From JACNKV01 sp964388155 (GTDB lineage Bacteria > Fidelibacterota > Marinisomatia > Marinisomatales > JACNKV01), in the NCBI GenBank assembly GCA_964388155.1, contig CAYLYH010000002.1:76750-140749 (forward strand): a stretch of 64,000 nt of DNA, read 5' to 3'. Shown here piece by piece: positions 7,990-17,789 of the stretch (position 1 is its first letter; every line of letters begins with the position of its first letter). Position numbers and translations under genes: made by a program. The notes beneath the pieces are model-generated. The model was not told the DNA's origin and searched no databases. It worked only from the letters and a program-made list of their open reading frames with translations.

Positions 7990-9431
7990 AACGACGTCTC
8001 GATTCACTAATCACATCTTTGGTACAACCGGACTATTCGTTACCGAGCACCTATGTTTCCGGCATTGCGTTGCATTCCAATGATGTTAAAGAAGGCTATC
8101 TTTATATTGCGATTCCGGGAACAAAATTTGACGGGCATGATTTCATTCCAGATGCCGTTTCAAAGGGGGCATCTGCGGTGATTACAAATGGACGGGATTT
8201 GGGAGACTTGCCTATTCCACAAATCAAAATAGCAAACCCACGGCGCGCAGCATCTATCCTTGCAGCTGAGTTTTATGGACATCCGTCAAAAAAGCTTACC
8301 GTGGTAGGTATTACAGGAACAAACGGAAAGACAACGACTGTTTCCTTGCTAACTTCAATTCTGAAATCGCACGGGTTCAAGACAGCACAGATGGGAACGC
8401 TTGGATTAATTGCCGATGGATATCCTCAGCAAAAAACATTGACAACCTCTGACCCGGTTTCGCTTCATAAAACATTCTCAGATCTACTTCGGAACGACTT
8501 TACACACGTCGTCATGGAAGTCTCCAGTCACGCTCTTCATCAATTGCGCGTAGCCGATGTGGATTTTAACATTGCCGTGTTTACCAATTTAACACCGGAA
8601 CATTTGGATTATCACGGTTCAATGGAGGAGTATTACCACACGAAGGCGAAATTATTTCAGACATTGCCAATCACAGCCACGGCGGTTGTGAACACCGATG
8701 ATTCTTACGGAGAAAAAATTTGCAGTGGTTGTTCCGCACCAACGCTAACAACGTCGATTTCCTCAGAAAATGATATCCATTTTCAACACGTACAAATCTC
8801 TGCCACCGGCATTAGTGGAGACATTCGGGCGGGCGAACATATTTACCATATCGAATCCTCGCTCATTGGACAGTTTAATTTGGAAAATATTCTTTCCGCG
8901 GTAGCATCAGCCCACGCGATGGGCATTCCCGCATCAGCAATTGTAGCCGGCATTCGTGATTGCCTCGTCATCCCCGGGCGGATGGAGACGTTCACAACAA
9001 CGACAAAAGGCACTGTCATTGTCGATTACGCACACACGCCAGACTCCTATGAAAAAGTTTTAAGTACCATTCGGGGATTGTCTCACGGAAGGATGTCTGT
9101 TCTCTTTGGTGTCGGTGGAGACAGAGATGCGTCCAAACGTCCCGTCATGGCATCTATCGCGGAAAAATACGCCGATTTCTGCTACATCACTCCCGACAAT
9201 CCACGCTGGGATAACCCCTCTGCTCTTAACGATGAAGTTGTTTCCGGATTTATTGGAATATCACATCAAGTATTTCTCGACCGTGGCAAGGCACTTAAAA
9301 CAGCATTAGCGACATTAAAGAATGGAGATGTCCTTATTGTCCTTGGTAAGGGACGTGAAGAGTATCAGGATGTCCGCGGTGAAAAAGTTCCGTACTCTGA
9401 CATCAAGATTATTCAGAGTTATTGCATATGA
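7986..9431 (+). CDS. murE: UDP-MurNAc-tripeptide synthetase MurE (meso-DAP-adding)
   Basis: A 481-residue Mur ligase that adds the third residue to UDP-MurNAc-L-Ala-D-Glu in the cytoplasm. The ATP loop GITGTNGKTTT and the Mur ligase motif HLDYHGSMEEY are clear. DNPRWDNP in the C-terminal domain matches the DNPR signature associated with meso-diaminopimelate as substrate, supporting a Gram-negative-type peptidoglycan. ATG 7986 gives the usual 4-base ATGA overlap with ftsI and the expected N-terminus; an in-frame ATG 21 codons upstream, inside ftsI, is rejected. Another ATGA overlap follows with murF. Confidence 0.97.
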   Translation: MKRRLDSLITSLVQPDYSLPSTYVSGIALHSNDVKEGYLYIAIPGTKFDGHDFIPDAVSKGASAVITNGRDLGDLPIPQIKIANPRRAASILAAEFYGHPSKKLTVVGITGTNGKTTTVSLLTSILKSHGFKTAQMGTLGLIADGYPQQKTLTTSDPVSLHKTFSDLLRNDFTHVVMEVSSHALHQLRVADVDFNIAVFTNLTPEHLDYHGSMEEYYHTKAKLFQTLPITATAVVNTDDSYGEKICSGCSAPTLTTSISSENDIHFQHVQISATGISGDIRAGEHIYHIESSLIGQFNLENILSAVASAHAMGIPASAIVAGIRDCLVIPGRMETFTTTTKGTVIVDYAHTPDSYEKVLSTIRGLSHGRMSVLFGVGGDRDASKRPVMASIAEKYADFCYITPDNPRWDNPSALNDEVVSGFIGISHQVFLDRGKALKTALATLKNGDVLIVLGKGREEYQDVRGEKVPYSDIKIIQSYCI

Positions 9432-10768
9432 GAATCCAGCTTCCAAACCCAACGGCTTTCCAAAAAGTCTTTGCCGAAAGGATAGGGATAGTATTTGACA
9501 ACCCGGTTACTGGGATAACAATTGACAGTCGCCGCGTTCAGCCGGGAGATCTTTATATCGCTCTAGAGGGTGAGCATGTTGACGGTCATCAATTTATCTC
9601 GGATGCTCAAAAAAAAGGTGCAGTTGCTTGCTTGGTACGTAAGCAGGAAGCATCAATCGACAATTTGCAACAAATTGAGGTGGATGACCCTTTATCCACA
9701 ATCGGCGACATCGCGCATTACTGGCGAAGACAATTTGACATTCCTGTTATCGGCATCACCGGGACCAACGGAAAAACCTCTACAAAAGAGTTGCTAAAAC
9801 ACATTTTTCAACATGAACATACTGTTCATGCGACTAAAGGAAACTTCAACACATCAATAAGCCTGCCACTCACGTTGTTGCTGCTTAACGAAACGTACAC
9901 AATCTCCGTTTTGGAAATGGGTGCAAGTACACCTGGCGACATTGCCTATTTAGCCAGGATTGCAAACCCCACTCACGGTTTGATTACCAATATTGCTCCG
10001 GCACACCTTGAAGGGTTTGGAAGTGTAGATAATATTGTGCAAGAAAAAAGAGAACTTTTCCATTCTTTAAAAAATGGCATCTCATTCCTCAATAAATCGG
10101 ATAAATATATTTCTACATTCAGCAATGACGAAAAATCGATTACATTTGGATTCACTCCGAATTGTGATTTTTCGGCAGACATTTATCATGAGAAAGATGA
10201 TGGCATCACTCTTATTATCAATTCTGTGGAAATTCGAACGTTCTCACAAAACATGTCTTTTGTGAAAAATGTACTTTCCGCGGCAGCGGTAGCTATAACA
10301 ATGGGGATAAGTTGGGAAACGTTCCAAAACCAAATTCAAACCTTTACCCCTCCTGAGGGAAGATGCACATTAAAACAATTTAACAATGTCACCTTTATTG
10401 ATGACACATACAATGCAAATTTAGAGTCTACATTAGCAGCGATTGATTATTTGAAATCATTTAATAATTCCGGACAGCAATATTTTATATTCGGAGATAT
10501 GTTCGAACTCGGAGAAGAAACCATCTCTGCTCATCGAAAAATTGGTGAGAAATGTATGCAGAAAAAACTGGACGGTGTATTCACGATTGGAGCAGAAACA
10601 AAAACAACAGATAACACTCTCAATTCCAGGATGCTTCACAAACATTTTTCTTCGAAAAATGACTGTATTTCAATCGTAGGCGCATTAATCAAACCGGGAG
10701 ATGTCATCCTCGTTAAAGGATCGAGGGGAATGGAAATGGAAACAATTATCAAAGGATTAATCGGATAA
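9428..10768 (+). CDS. murF: UDP-MurNAc-tripeptide--D-Ala-D-Ala ligase MurF
   Basis: A 446-residue Mur ligase that adds the D-Ala-D-Ala dipeptide to complete the cytoplasmic precursor UDP-MurNAc-pentapeptide. It has ITGTNGKTSTKELL (ATP loop), EMGASTPGDIAYL and the FIDDTYNANLES block typical of MurF. ATG 9428 overlaps the murE stop by four bases and is preferred to an in-frame TTG two codons earlier. No ddl gene for making D-Ala-D-Ala is found in this cluster, so it must lie elsewhere. Its stop overlaps mraY by one base. Confidence 0.97.
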   Translation: MRIQLPNPTAFQKVFAERIGIVFDNPVTGITIDSRRVQPGDLYIALEGEHVDGHQFISDAQKKGAVACLVRKQEASIDNLQQIEVDDPLSTIGDIAHYWRRQFDIPVIGITGTNGKTSTKELLKHIFQHEHTVHATKGNFNTSISLPLTLLLLNETYTISVLEMGASTPGDIAYLARIANPTHGLITNIAPAHLEGFGSVDNIVQEKRELFHSLKNGISFLNKSDKYISTFSNDEKSITFGFTPNCDFSADIYHEKDDGITLIINSVEIRTFSQNMSFVKNVLSAAAVAITMGISWETFQNQIQTFTPPEGRCTLKQFNNVTFIDDTYNANLESTLAAIDYLKSFNNSGQQYFIFGDMFELGEETISAHRKIGEKCMQKKLDGVFTIGAETKTTDNTLNSRMLHKHFSSKNDCISIVGALIKPGDVILVKGSRGMEMETIIKGLIG

Positions 10769-11871
10769 TGCTTTTTTACTTCCTCTACCCATTAAAAGAA
10801 TATTGGTCTATATTGAATATTTTCCAATACATTACATTTCGATCTGCCATGGCTGCGATTTCAGCGCTTGGCATAAGTTTCATTATAGGTCCGTGGGTCA
10901 TCCACAAGCTACAAACTCACCAAATCGGTGAACAAATCCGATCCGACGGACCAGAGACCCATCTCAAGAAGAAGGGCACGCCGACCATGGGAGGAGTACT
11001 CATTCTAACCGCGGTACTCCTCCCTACCCTACTCTTTGCAAAGTTGGATAACATCTTTATTCAAATTGTTCTCATCGCGACGATCTGGATGGGTGTCATC
11101 GGATTCTTAGATGATTACTTAAAAGTCGTAAAGAAAAAGAAAAAAGGACTTATCGCCATCTATAAACTGGTTGGTCAGATTCTTTTGGGTGTTATCGTTA
11201 GCTTTTGGATTTACAATGTTTCTGAATACTCGGGCAATTGGAATGCAACATTCGTCCCTTTCATGAAAAACATGTACATTAATTTTGGGTTTTTCTATCC
11301 GTTAATTATTATACTCGTCATTACCGGCACATCCAATGCCGTCAATCTCACCGACGGATTAGACGGACTCGCAACCGGTCTGTTGGCAATTGCTTTCACC
11401 GTTTTTGCAGCGATTACGTATATCACCGGTCGCGTGGATTTCTCAGAATATCTTAATATTCTTTACCTTCCGGGAGCAGGAGAACTCACAATTTTTGCAG
11501 CCGCGATGGCAGGAGCATGCCTTGGATTCTTATGGTTTAACGCTGCGCCGGCGCAAGTGTTTATGGGAGATGTAGGCTCTCTGTCCACCGGAGCAGCTCT
11601 GGGGACGCTTGCCGTCTTATTAAAAAAAGAATTCTTACTGTTCATTATCGGTGGTGTGTTTGTTTGGGAAGCAATATCTGTGATGCTTCAAATGGGATAT
11701 TTTCGCTGGACAAAGAAAATGACCGGGTCTGGAATACGCCTTTTTAAAATGGCGCCGATTCATCATCATTTTGAACTGAAAGGCTGGCCCGAAACACGAG
11801 TTGTCATCCGGTTTTGGATTATCGGAATTCTTTTAGCGTTGTTTTCACTCACTACATTCAAAATCCGATGA
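10768..11871 (+). CDS. mraY: Phospho-MurNAc-pentapeptide transferase MraY
   Basis: A 367-residue polytopic membrane enzyme that transfers phospho-MurNAc-pentapeptide from UDP to undecaprenyl phosphate, making lipid I. The family blocks are intact: KKGTPTMGG near the N-terminus, FLDDYLK, NAVNLTDGLDGLATG, FMGDVGSL, and APIHHHFELKGWPE near the C-terminus. About ten membrane helices are expected. It overlaps murF by one base and murD by four (ATGA). Confidence 0.97.
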   Translation: MLFYFLYPLKEYWSILNIFQYITFRSAMAAISALGISFIIGPWVIHKLQTHQIGEQIRSDGPETHLKKKGTPTMGGVLILTAVLLPTLLFAKLDNIFIQIVLIATIWMGVIGFLDDYLKVVKKKKKGLIAIYKLVGQILLGVIVSFWIYNVSEYSGNWNATFVPFMKNMYINFGFFYPLIIILVITGTSNAVNLTDGLDGLATGLLAIAFTVFAAITYITGRVDFSEYLNILYLPGAGELTIFAAAMAGACLGFLWFNAAPAQVFMGDVGSLSTGAALGTLAVLLKKEFLLFIIGGVFVWEAISVMLQMGYFRWTKKMTGSGIRLFKMAPIHHHFELKGWPETRVVIRFWIIGILLALFSLTTFKIR

Positions 11872-13256
11872 TCAATATTCAAACACGAAATAGCATTAAT
11901 ATTCGAGGAAAATTTATCTCAGTTATCGGTTTGGGTAAAAGCGGGACGTCTGCTGCGCAACTTGCTCATCACATGGGGGGTATCGTATTTGCCAGTGACC
12001 CTAGCACAACCAATGAGGTTCAGCGGAATGTCATTACACTTGAATCCTATGACATTGATTGCGAGTGCGGTGAACATTCTGAAAGGATTTATAACGCTGA
12101 CCTATGGATAGTCTCTCCGGGTGTACCTATGGATGCTGAGATTATTGTTGAAGCGAAAAATCAGAATATTCCGGTTGTGAGTGAAATAGAATTTGCAAGT
12201 TGGTTTACAGATGCACCCGTGATTGCCGTTACCGGATCCAACGGAAAAACTACCACCGTTCATGCATTAAAACAAATGTGTCAAACACAAGATATCCATC
12301 CTGTCCTCGCAGGAAATATGGGAGTCCCTTTCTCTGAAATGATCTTGAATGACTTAAAATCGCTGGACACAAAGCGCATTTACATCCTTGAAATCTCAAG
12401 TTTTCAGATGGAGTTTATTCATCACTTCAAGCCGTCTATTTCTGTGTTTCTCAACATCTCTCCCGACCACTTGGATAGATATCTCACCATGGATGATTAC
12501 GTCAATGCAAAAATGGCAATGATGGCGAAACAAACTAAGGACGATACGCTTATCTACTTTGCAGATGATCCAATTTTGGTTGAAAAAATATCTACATCGC
12601 CTGCAAAAAAAATTGCATACACTCTTAATGCTGATTCTACGGCTCCGTTTCGAGTCGAAAATGATAAAATTCTTAATGAAGAGCACGCCACGCTTATCAG
12701 AACAAATGAGGTTTCTCTCCCCGGATTGCATAACTTAACCAACCTTTTAGCCTCTGCAACTGCTGCACATTATGTCGGAATATCAGATGACAATATTTCG
12801 GAAGTTATGCGCAATTACTCTGGCGTTCCACATCGGCTGGAGCGTGTTTCATCCATCTCCGGGGTACAATACGTAAATGATTCTAAAGCGACAAATATTG
12901 ATGCGGTTTGTGTTGCCCTGGAAAGCTACACAGAACCGCTAATTCTCATTCTTGGTGGGAAATTTAAGGGAGGGGATTTTAAAGATTTGCTTCCGCATGC
13001 GAACAATTTAAAAAAAGTTTTGGCATACGGACAGGCTCAAAATATCGTTGCAACAGCTCTAGGGGATGCGGTAAGTCTATCCAAAACAGAGAGACTTAAA
13101 GATGCTGTTGCAATGAGTCATACACTTGCTCAGCCGGGGGATGTTGTTTTGCTGTCACCCGGTTGTTCGAGTTTCGACCAGTTTTCAGATTTTGAAGACC
13201 GCGGAAATCAGTTCAAACATTGGGTACGTCAGTTGGACGTGAGACGTGGACATTAA
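11868..13256 (+). CDS. murD: UDP-MurNAc-L-alanine--D-glutamate ligase MurD
   Basis: A 462-residue Mur ligase adding D-glutamate to UDP-MurNAc-L-Ala. Visible features are the N-terminal Rossmann-like GLGKSGTSAA, the ATP loop AVTGSNGKTTTVH, NISPDHLDRY, the VNDSKATN block and LLSPGCSSFDQF near the C-terminus. ATG 11868 gives the standard ATGA overlap with mraY; an in-frame TTG 18 codons upstream is rejected. An 18-base gap separates it from ftsW, one of the few true gaps in the cluster. Confidence 0.97.
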   Translation: MINIQTRNSINIRGKFISVIGLGKSGTSAAQLAHHMGGIVFASDPSTTNEVQRNVITLESYDIDCECGEHSERIYNADLWIVSPGVPMDAEIIVEAKNQNIPVVSEIEFASWFTDAPVIAVTGSNGKTTTVHALKQMCQTQDIHPVLAGNMGVPFSEMILNDLKSLDTKRIYILEISSFQMEFIHHFKPSISVFLNISPDHLDRYLTMDDYVNAKMAMMAKQTKDDTLIYFADDPILVEKISTSPAKKIAYTLNADSTAPFRVENDKILNEEHATLIRTNEVSLPGLHNLTNLLASATAAHYVGISDDNISEVMRNYSGVPHRLERVSSISGVQYVNDSKATNIDAVCVALESYTEPLILILGGKFKGGDFKDLLPHANNLKKVLAYGQAQNIVATALGDAVSLSKTERLKDAVAMSHTLAQPGDVVLLSPGCSSFDQFSDFEDRGNQFKHWVRQLDVRRGH

Positions 13257-13274
13257 CACGATAACACTCTAACA

Positions 13275-14408
13275 ATGCATTATCTAAACGTCATTACAAA
13301 AAACTATGATCGGGTTCTGCTGGGTGCAATTATTGCATTACTGGTTCTGGGAACAATCATGTTATACAGTGCCAGTTCTGTACGGTCATTAACAGAAACC
13401 GGAGGACGGACAGATACTGTATATCTTGTTGCGCATTTGAAACGTGCATTAATTGGCATCATTGTTATGTTTGGGTTCATGATGCTTGATTATAGAAAAC
13501 TAAAAACGATTTCTTTCTGGCTCATCATTGGTTCAATAGTGTTATTAATATCAACAAAGATATTTTTCACTTCACGGTGGCTGTTTTTGGGACCATTTTC
13601 TTTTCAAACTTCCGATATTGCCAGACTTTCGCTCATCATCTATTTAGCTGCTTACATCGACCTTAAAAGAGAGCAGCTTAAGGAATTTTATCATGGATTT
13701 CTCCCGCCTGTTTTGATTATGGTTTTTCTAATGGGTGCTATTGTCATCCAACCGGATTTTAGTACCGCCGCAATGATTGGACTTATCGGGACGATAATGT
13801 TATTCACCGGAGGTGCACGTCTCCCCCAACTCTTAGCAACGGGAGCTGTCGGTTTAGTCGTGGCTATTCCTGTCCTCATGATGGAAACATATCGTCGAGC
13901 AAGAGTCATAGATTGGTTTAATGGCAACCAAGATACGGCAACAATTGGCTATCAAACACATCAGTCATTAATCAGTCTGAGTAACGGAGGATTCTTTGGT
14001 TTAGGGCTCGGAAACAGTATGGAAAAAAATCTATTCCTACCGGAGCCTCACACTGACTTTATTTTTGCAATCATTGGTGAAGAATTAGGATTTGTCGGTG
14101 GGGTTGTCATTCTTACGATCTTTTTATTCATTTTTCAGCGAGGAATTCGAATCGCAAAACGTTCCACTGATCCATTTGGTATCATGTTGGCAATTGGTAT
14201 TTCATTCAGCTTTATTTTGTACGCATTTGTTAATGCAGCGGTCGTCACCAATGTCTTTCCTGTCACCGGATTACCCATGCCCTTGATTAGCTATGGCGGC
14301 TCCGGGATGCTGATTAATCTTGTGGGAATGGGGATTCTGTTAAATATCAGTCAAGCCAAGCGGTCTGTCACAGCCAAACACGGATGGAGGTCCATGCTTC
14401 ATGACTGA
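13275..14408 (+). CDS. ftsW: Septal peptidoglycan glycosyltransferase FtsW
   Basis: A 377-residue SEDS-family membrane protein with about ten hydrophobic helices. It polymerises lipid II into glycan strands at the septum with FtsI as partner. Conserved segments include VIQPDFSTA, the large-loop motif LPEPHTDFIFAIIGEELGF and GLPMPLISYGGSG. FtsW rather than RodA is called because it lies between murD and murG. It overlaps murG by 8 bases. Confidence 0.96.
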   Translation: MHYLNVITKNYDRVLLGAIIALLVLGTIMLYSASSVRSLTETGGRTDTVYLVAHLKRALIGIIVMFGFMMLDYRKLKTISFWLIIGSIVLLISTKIFFTSRWLFLGPFSFQTSDIARLSLIIYLAAYIDLKREQLKEFYHGFLPPVLIMVFLMGAIVIQPDFSTAAMIGLIGTIMLFTGGARLPQLLATGAVGLVVAIPVLMMETYRRARVIDWFNGNQDTATIGYQTHQSLISLSNGGFFGLGLGNSMEKNLFLPEPHTDFIFAIIGEELGFVGGVVILTIFLFIFQRGIRIAKRSTDPFGIMLAIGISFSFILYAFVNAAVVTNVFPVTGLPMPLISYGGSGMLINLVGMGILLNISQAKRSVTAKHGWRSMLHD

Positions 14409-15504
14409 TTTACGGATACTGATATCCGGTGGCGGAACAGGCGGACACCTCTTCCCTGCTATTGCGATTGGAGAAGCTCTCCAACAGCACGACCCAAGGA
14501 TCAACATCCACTACATGGGGTCTACCTTTGGGATAGAGGCTGAAGTGCTCCCTGTTCGCGGATTACCGCACACACTTGTTCCCATCCGCGGAATTCAGCG
14601 AAGTTTCAGTTTTAAATCGCTTACTCAAAACGTAAAACTCCCGATGCGATACATGAAATCTATTGGTATTACGCAATCTCTCTTTCATCAATTTGCACCT
14701 CACATTGTCGTCGGCACCGGAGGATATGCCAGTGCAATTCCATTGAAAGTTGCAGTTCGTGAACAAATTCCTATTCTGTTACAGGAACAAAATTCTTATC
14801 CGGGAATCACTACTCGGTGGTATGCTTCAAAAGCAAAAACAGTCTGCATCGCGTTTGACGAAGCAAATAAATACTTACCCAGAGAGTGTGACCTTACCGG
14901 CAATCCCATTCGTAAGGGAATTCAAAATGGAAACCGCCTGAAGGCATTTTCAACCTTTAACTTAAACCCGGAGAAACGAACTGTCTTTCTCTTTGGTGGA
15001 AGTCAAGGATCGGCTGCATTAAATAAGGTGATGGACAAAGCGGTTGAGCTTTTATCAAAAAATAATGTTCAGATTCTTTGGCAAACCGGACATTGGCAAT
15101 ATCCGGATTACAGGCATCATGATTCTGGCATGGTTCGCGTCCTTCCGTTTATCTACCATATGGCTGAAGCGTACGCACTTGCTGATATCATTATTTCTCG
15201 TGCCGGAGCACTTACATTGTCAGAGATTACATTATGCGGAAAACCAAGCATTCTGGTGCCCTTCTCCGCTGCCGCTGGTGACCATCAGATGAAAAATGCC
15301 CAGTCACTTATCCGTGAAAATGCAGCCGTCATGATTGAAGAATCTGTGCTGTCGGCAACTGAGCTTCCCCATACGATCATGAAGTTATTCCAAAAAAATG
15401 GTGCCCTTCAAACGATGGCAACACATTCCGCAGCGTTGGGAAAACCGGATGCCACGGAATCCATAGTGAACCACATTTTAGCGTTGGCAGATCCAAATGT
15501 TTAG
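14401..15504 (+). CDS. murG: Lipid II synthase MurG (GT28)
   Basis: A 367-residue glycosyltransferase that adds GlcNAc from UDP-GlcNAc to lipid I at the cytoplasmic face of the membrane. The N-terminal GGGTGGHLFPAIAI and the following GSTFGIEAEVLP are typical, as are GGYASAIPL, the GGSQGSAALN loop opening the C-terminal domain, and the UDP-GlcNAc site SRAGALTLSEI. Overlaps of 8 bases with both ftsW and murC indicate coupled translation. Confidence 0.97.
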   Translation: MTDLRILISGGGTGGHLFPAIAIGEALQQHDPRINIHYMGSTFGIEAEVLPVRGLPHTLVPIRGIQRSFSFKSLTQNVKLPMRYMKSIGITQSLFHQFAPHIVVGTGGYASAIPLKVAVREQIPILLQEQNSYPGITTRWYASKAKTVCIAFDEANKYLPRECDLTGNPIRKGIQNGNRLKAFSTFNLNPEKRTVFLFGGSQGSAALNKVMDKAVELLSKNNVQILWQTGHWQYPDYRHHDSGMVRVLPFIYHMAEAYALADIIISRAGALTLSEITLCGKPSILVPFSAAAGDHQMKNAQSLIRENAAVMIEESVLSATELPHTIMKLFQKNGALQTMATHSAALGKPDATESIVNHILALADPNV

Positions 15505-16888
15505 GACAGTAAATAAAGTACATTTTGTTGGAATTGGCGGTATCGGTATGAGCGGAATTGCGGAACTTCTCATTAATCTTGATTTTCAAATATCTGGTTC
15601 AGATTTAACTGATTCAGAGCTCATTCAGCGTCTTAGATCTAAAGGAGCCGTCATTTCAAAAGGACATCACGCGAAAAATCTGACTGACGCGGATGTTCTT
15701 GTCTATTCCAGTGCGGTAAGACAAGATAATCCTGAAATTGTAGAAGCCGTGAAGCGTGGAATCCCAGTCATTCGACGAGCAGAGATGCTTGGTGAACTCA
15801 TCGCTGTTAAAGAGACAAGCATCGGTATAGGCGGAACGCATGGAAAAACATCCACCTCTTTTATGATTGGAAACATTCTCTCTGCCGCAAAGATGGACCC
15901 GACCCTTGTGGTTGGCGGACTTGTAAAAACACTAGGTACAAATTCTATATTGGGGGCTGGGGATCTCATCGTGGTGGAAGCCGATGAATATGATCGAAGT
16001 TTCTTAGCTCTCCGACCGACTATTTCTGTAATAACAAACATCGAGTTAGAGCACACTGACTGCTACGAAAGTTTAGAAGATTTGCAAAATGCTTTTATAC
16101 AATTCAGCAACTCTGTCCCGTTTTATGGTGCGGTGATTGCGTGTGTGGATTCACCCTCAGTTCGAAAGATATTACCTGACATAAAACGACCTATTATTAC
16201 ATACGGAGTTTCTGAAAATGCAATGTTTCGTGCTGTCGACATTTCCTTCTTTGAAAACTCTGCTCATTTTACCGTAGACCATCAGAAAGAAATATTAGGA
16301 GAAGTTACGTTGAATGTCCCCGGTGAGCATAATGTTCTCAATTCACTGGCTACGATTGCTTTAGGAATGGAAATGGAAATCCCTTTCAACACCATCACGG
16401 AGGGTTTGGAAACCTATTCCGGTGTAAGACGACGATTTGAAACTAAAGGCATTATCAACGACATCATGGTTGTAGATGATTATGCACATCACCCGACAGA
16501 AGTCCTTGCCACCTTACAAGCTGCAAAATCCGGATGGAGCCGTAGAATTATCGCTGTATTTCAGCCGCACTTATATTCTCGTACCCGTGATTTTCATCAA
16601 GACTTTGCAAAGACATTCTTAAATAGCGATATGTTGATTGTCACGGATATTTATCCTGCCCGGGAAGAGCCTCTCCCCGGGATTACCGGAGAACTGGTCT
16701 CAAATGCAGCAAAAAAGTTGGGGCACCCGAATGTACATTATCTGAAAAATTTAGATGATTTATCTACTCACATGGAAACCGTGGCACAACCGGGTGATAT
16801 GATTATCACCATGGGGGCAGGAACAATCTGGCGTTATAGTGAAACACTGGTCGAACATCTGACAAACTATTTTAATCATGTTGACTGA
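15497..16888 (+). CDS. murC: UDP-MurNAc--L-alanine ligase MurC
   Basis: A 463-residue Mur ligase that starts the peptide stem by adding L-alanine to UDP-MurNAc. Diagnostic features are HFVGIGGIGMSGIAE at the N-terminus, the ATP loop GIGGTHGKTSTSFM, VEADEYDRSF, DDYAHHPTEV and FQPHLYSRTRDF. It overlaps murG by 8 bases and murB by 11. Confidence 0.97.
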   Translation: MFRTVNKVHFVGIGGIGMSGIAELLINLDFQISGSDLTDSELIQRLRSKGAVISKGHHAKNLTDADVLVYSSAVRQDNPEIVEAVKRGIPVIRRAEMLGELIAVKETSIGIGGTHGKTSTSFMIGNILSAAKMDPTLVVGGLVKTLGTNSILGAGDLIVVEADEYDRSFLALRPTISVITNIELEHTDCYESLEDLQNAFIQFSNSVPFYGAVIACVDSPSVRKILPDIKRPIITYGVSENAMFRAVDISFFENSAHFTVDHQKEILGEVTLNVPGEHNVLNSLATIALGMEMEIPFNTITEGLETYSGVRRRFETKGIINDIMVVDDYAHHPTEVLATLQAAKSGWSRRIIAVFQPHLYSRTRDFHQDFAKTFLNSDMLIVTDIYPAREEPLPGITGELVSNAAKKLGHPNVHYLKNLDDLSTHMETVAQPGDMIITMGAGTIWRYSETLVEHLTNYFNHVD

Positions 16889-17789
16889 ATTAAAACAAAT
16901 CATATCAGGATCATGCCTTTTGAATGAGCCTATGAGTCGTCATACCACTTATGGAATTGGCGGTCCGGCGGATGCCTATGTTATTCCAAAAGATCCGGAT
17001 GATTTACGCACCGTTCTTAGCTACGCCCGGAAAGCGAACATCCCAACAGTATTTTTGGGCTCAGGTTCAAATATACTTGTTTCAGACTTGGGGATACGTG
17101 GTATCGTAATCTCCTTGAAGAAGGAATTTAGCAAACTTGTGTTTGATGAAAACCATGTGAGCGTAGGCGCGGGAGTCAAGTTAGGAAAACTTGTCAAAGA
17201 AGCCGCAAAACATCGACTTACAGGATGTGAAAACCTCATCGGGATTCCCGGAACAGTCGGCGGAGCCATCTTCATGAACGCCGGAGCATACGGACAAGAA
17301 GTATCTGCGTATTTGACGTCTTTAGACATTATGAATAAAATTGGAATAGTTAATACGCTTTCTTCAGAATCGATTAAATTTGAGTATCGACATACGTCAC
17401 TATTTCCGGAATCCATTATACTGCGAGCTGAATTTCAATTCCCAAATGATGACGCTGAAACCATTCAGAAAAACATGAAGGAATCAGGACGAAAACGAAA
17501 ATCATCCCAACCATTAAACTTTCGATCTGCAGGGAGTGTTTTCAAAAACCCGGATGACGTTGCTGCCGGCTATCTTATTGACAAAGCAGGCTTAAAAGGG
17601 ACTATATCCGGAAATGCACTCATTTCTGAAAAGCATGCAAACTTTTTTGTGAATACCGGAAATGCAACTGCCGAAGATATTTTAAATCTGATTCATATAG
17701 CCCGGACAGCCGTAAAAAACAAATTCGACATTGATCTGGAATTAGAGATCACACTTCTTGGGTTTAACAGCGAGATTATTTCAACATGA
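16878..17789 (+). CDS. murB: UDP-N-acetylenolpyruvoylglucosamine reductase MurB
   Basis: A 303-residue FAD enzyme that reduces UDP-GlcNAc-enolpyruvate to UDP-MurNAc. The FAD-binding region shows TYGIGGPADAYV, FLGSGSNILVSD and the GIPGTVGGAIFMNAGAYG loop. The proton-donor serine lies in FRSAGSVFKNP and a late Glu in ELEITLLG. Length fits the shorter (type II) form. The ATGA at its end starts ftsQ. Confidence 0.96.
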   Translation: MLTELKQIISGSCLLNEPMSRHTTYGIGGPADAYVIPKDPDDLRTVLSYARKANIPTVFLGSGSNILVSDLGIRGIVISLKKEFSKLVFDENHVSVGAGVKLGKLVKEAAKHRLTGCENLIGIPGTVGGAIFMNAGAYGQEVSAYLTSLDIMNKIGIVNTLSSESIKFEYRHTSLFPESIILRAEFQFPNDDAETIQKNMKESGRKRKSSQPLNFRSAGSVFKNPDDVAAGYLIDKAGLKGTISGNALISEKHANFFVNTGNATAEDILNLIHIARTAVKNKFDIDLELEITLLGFNSEIIST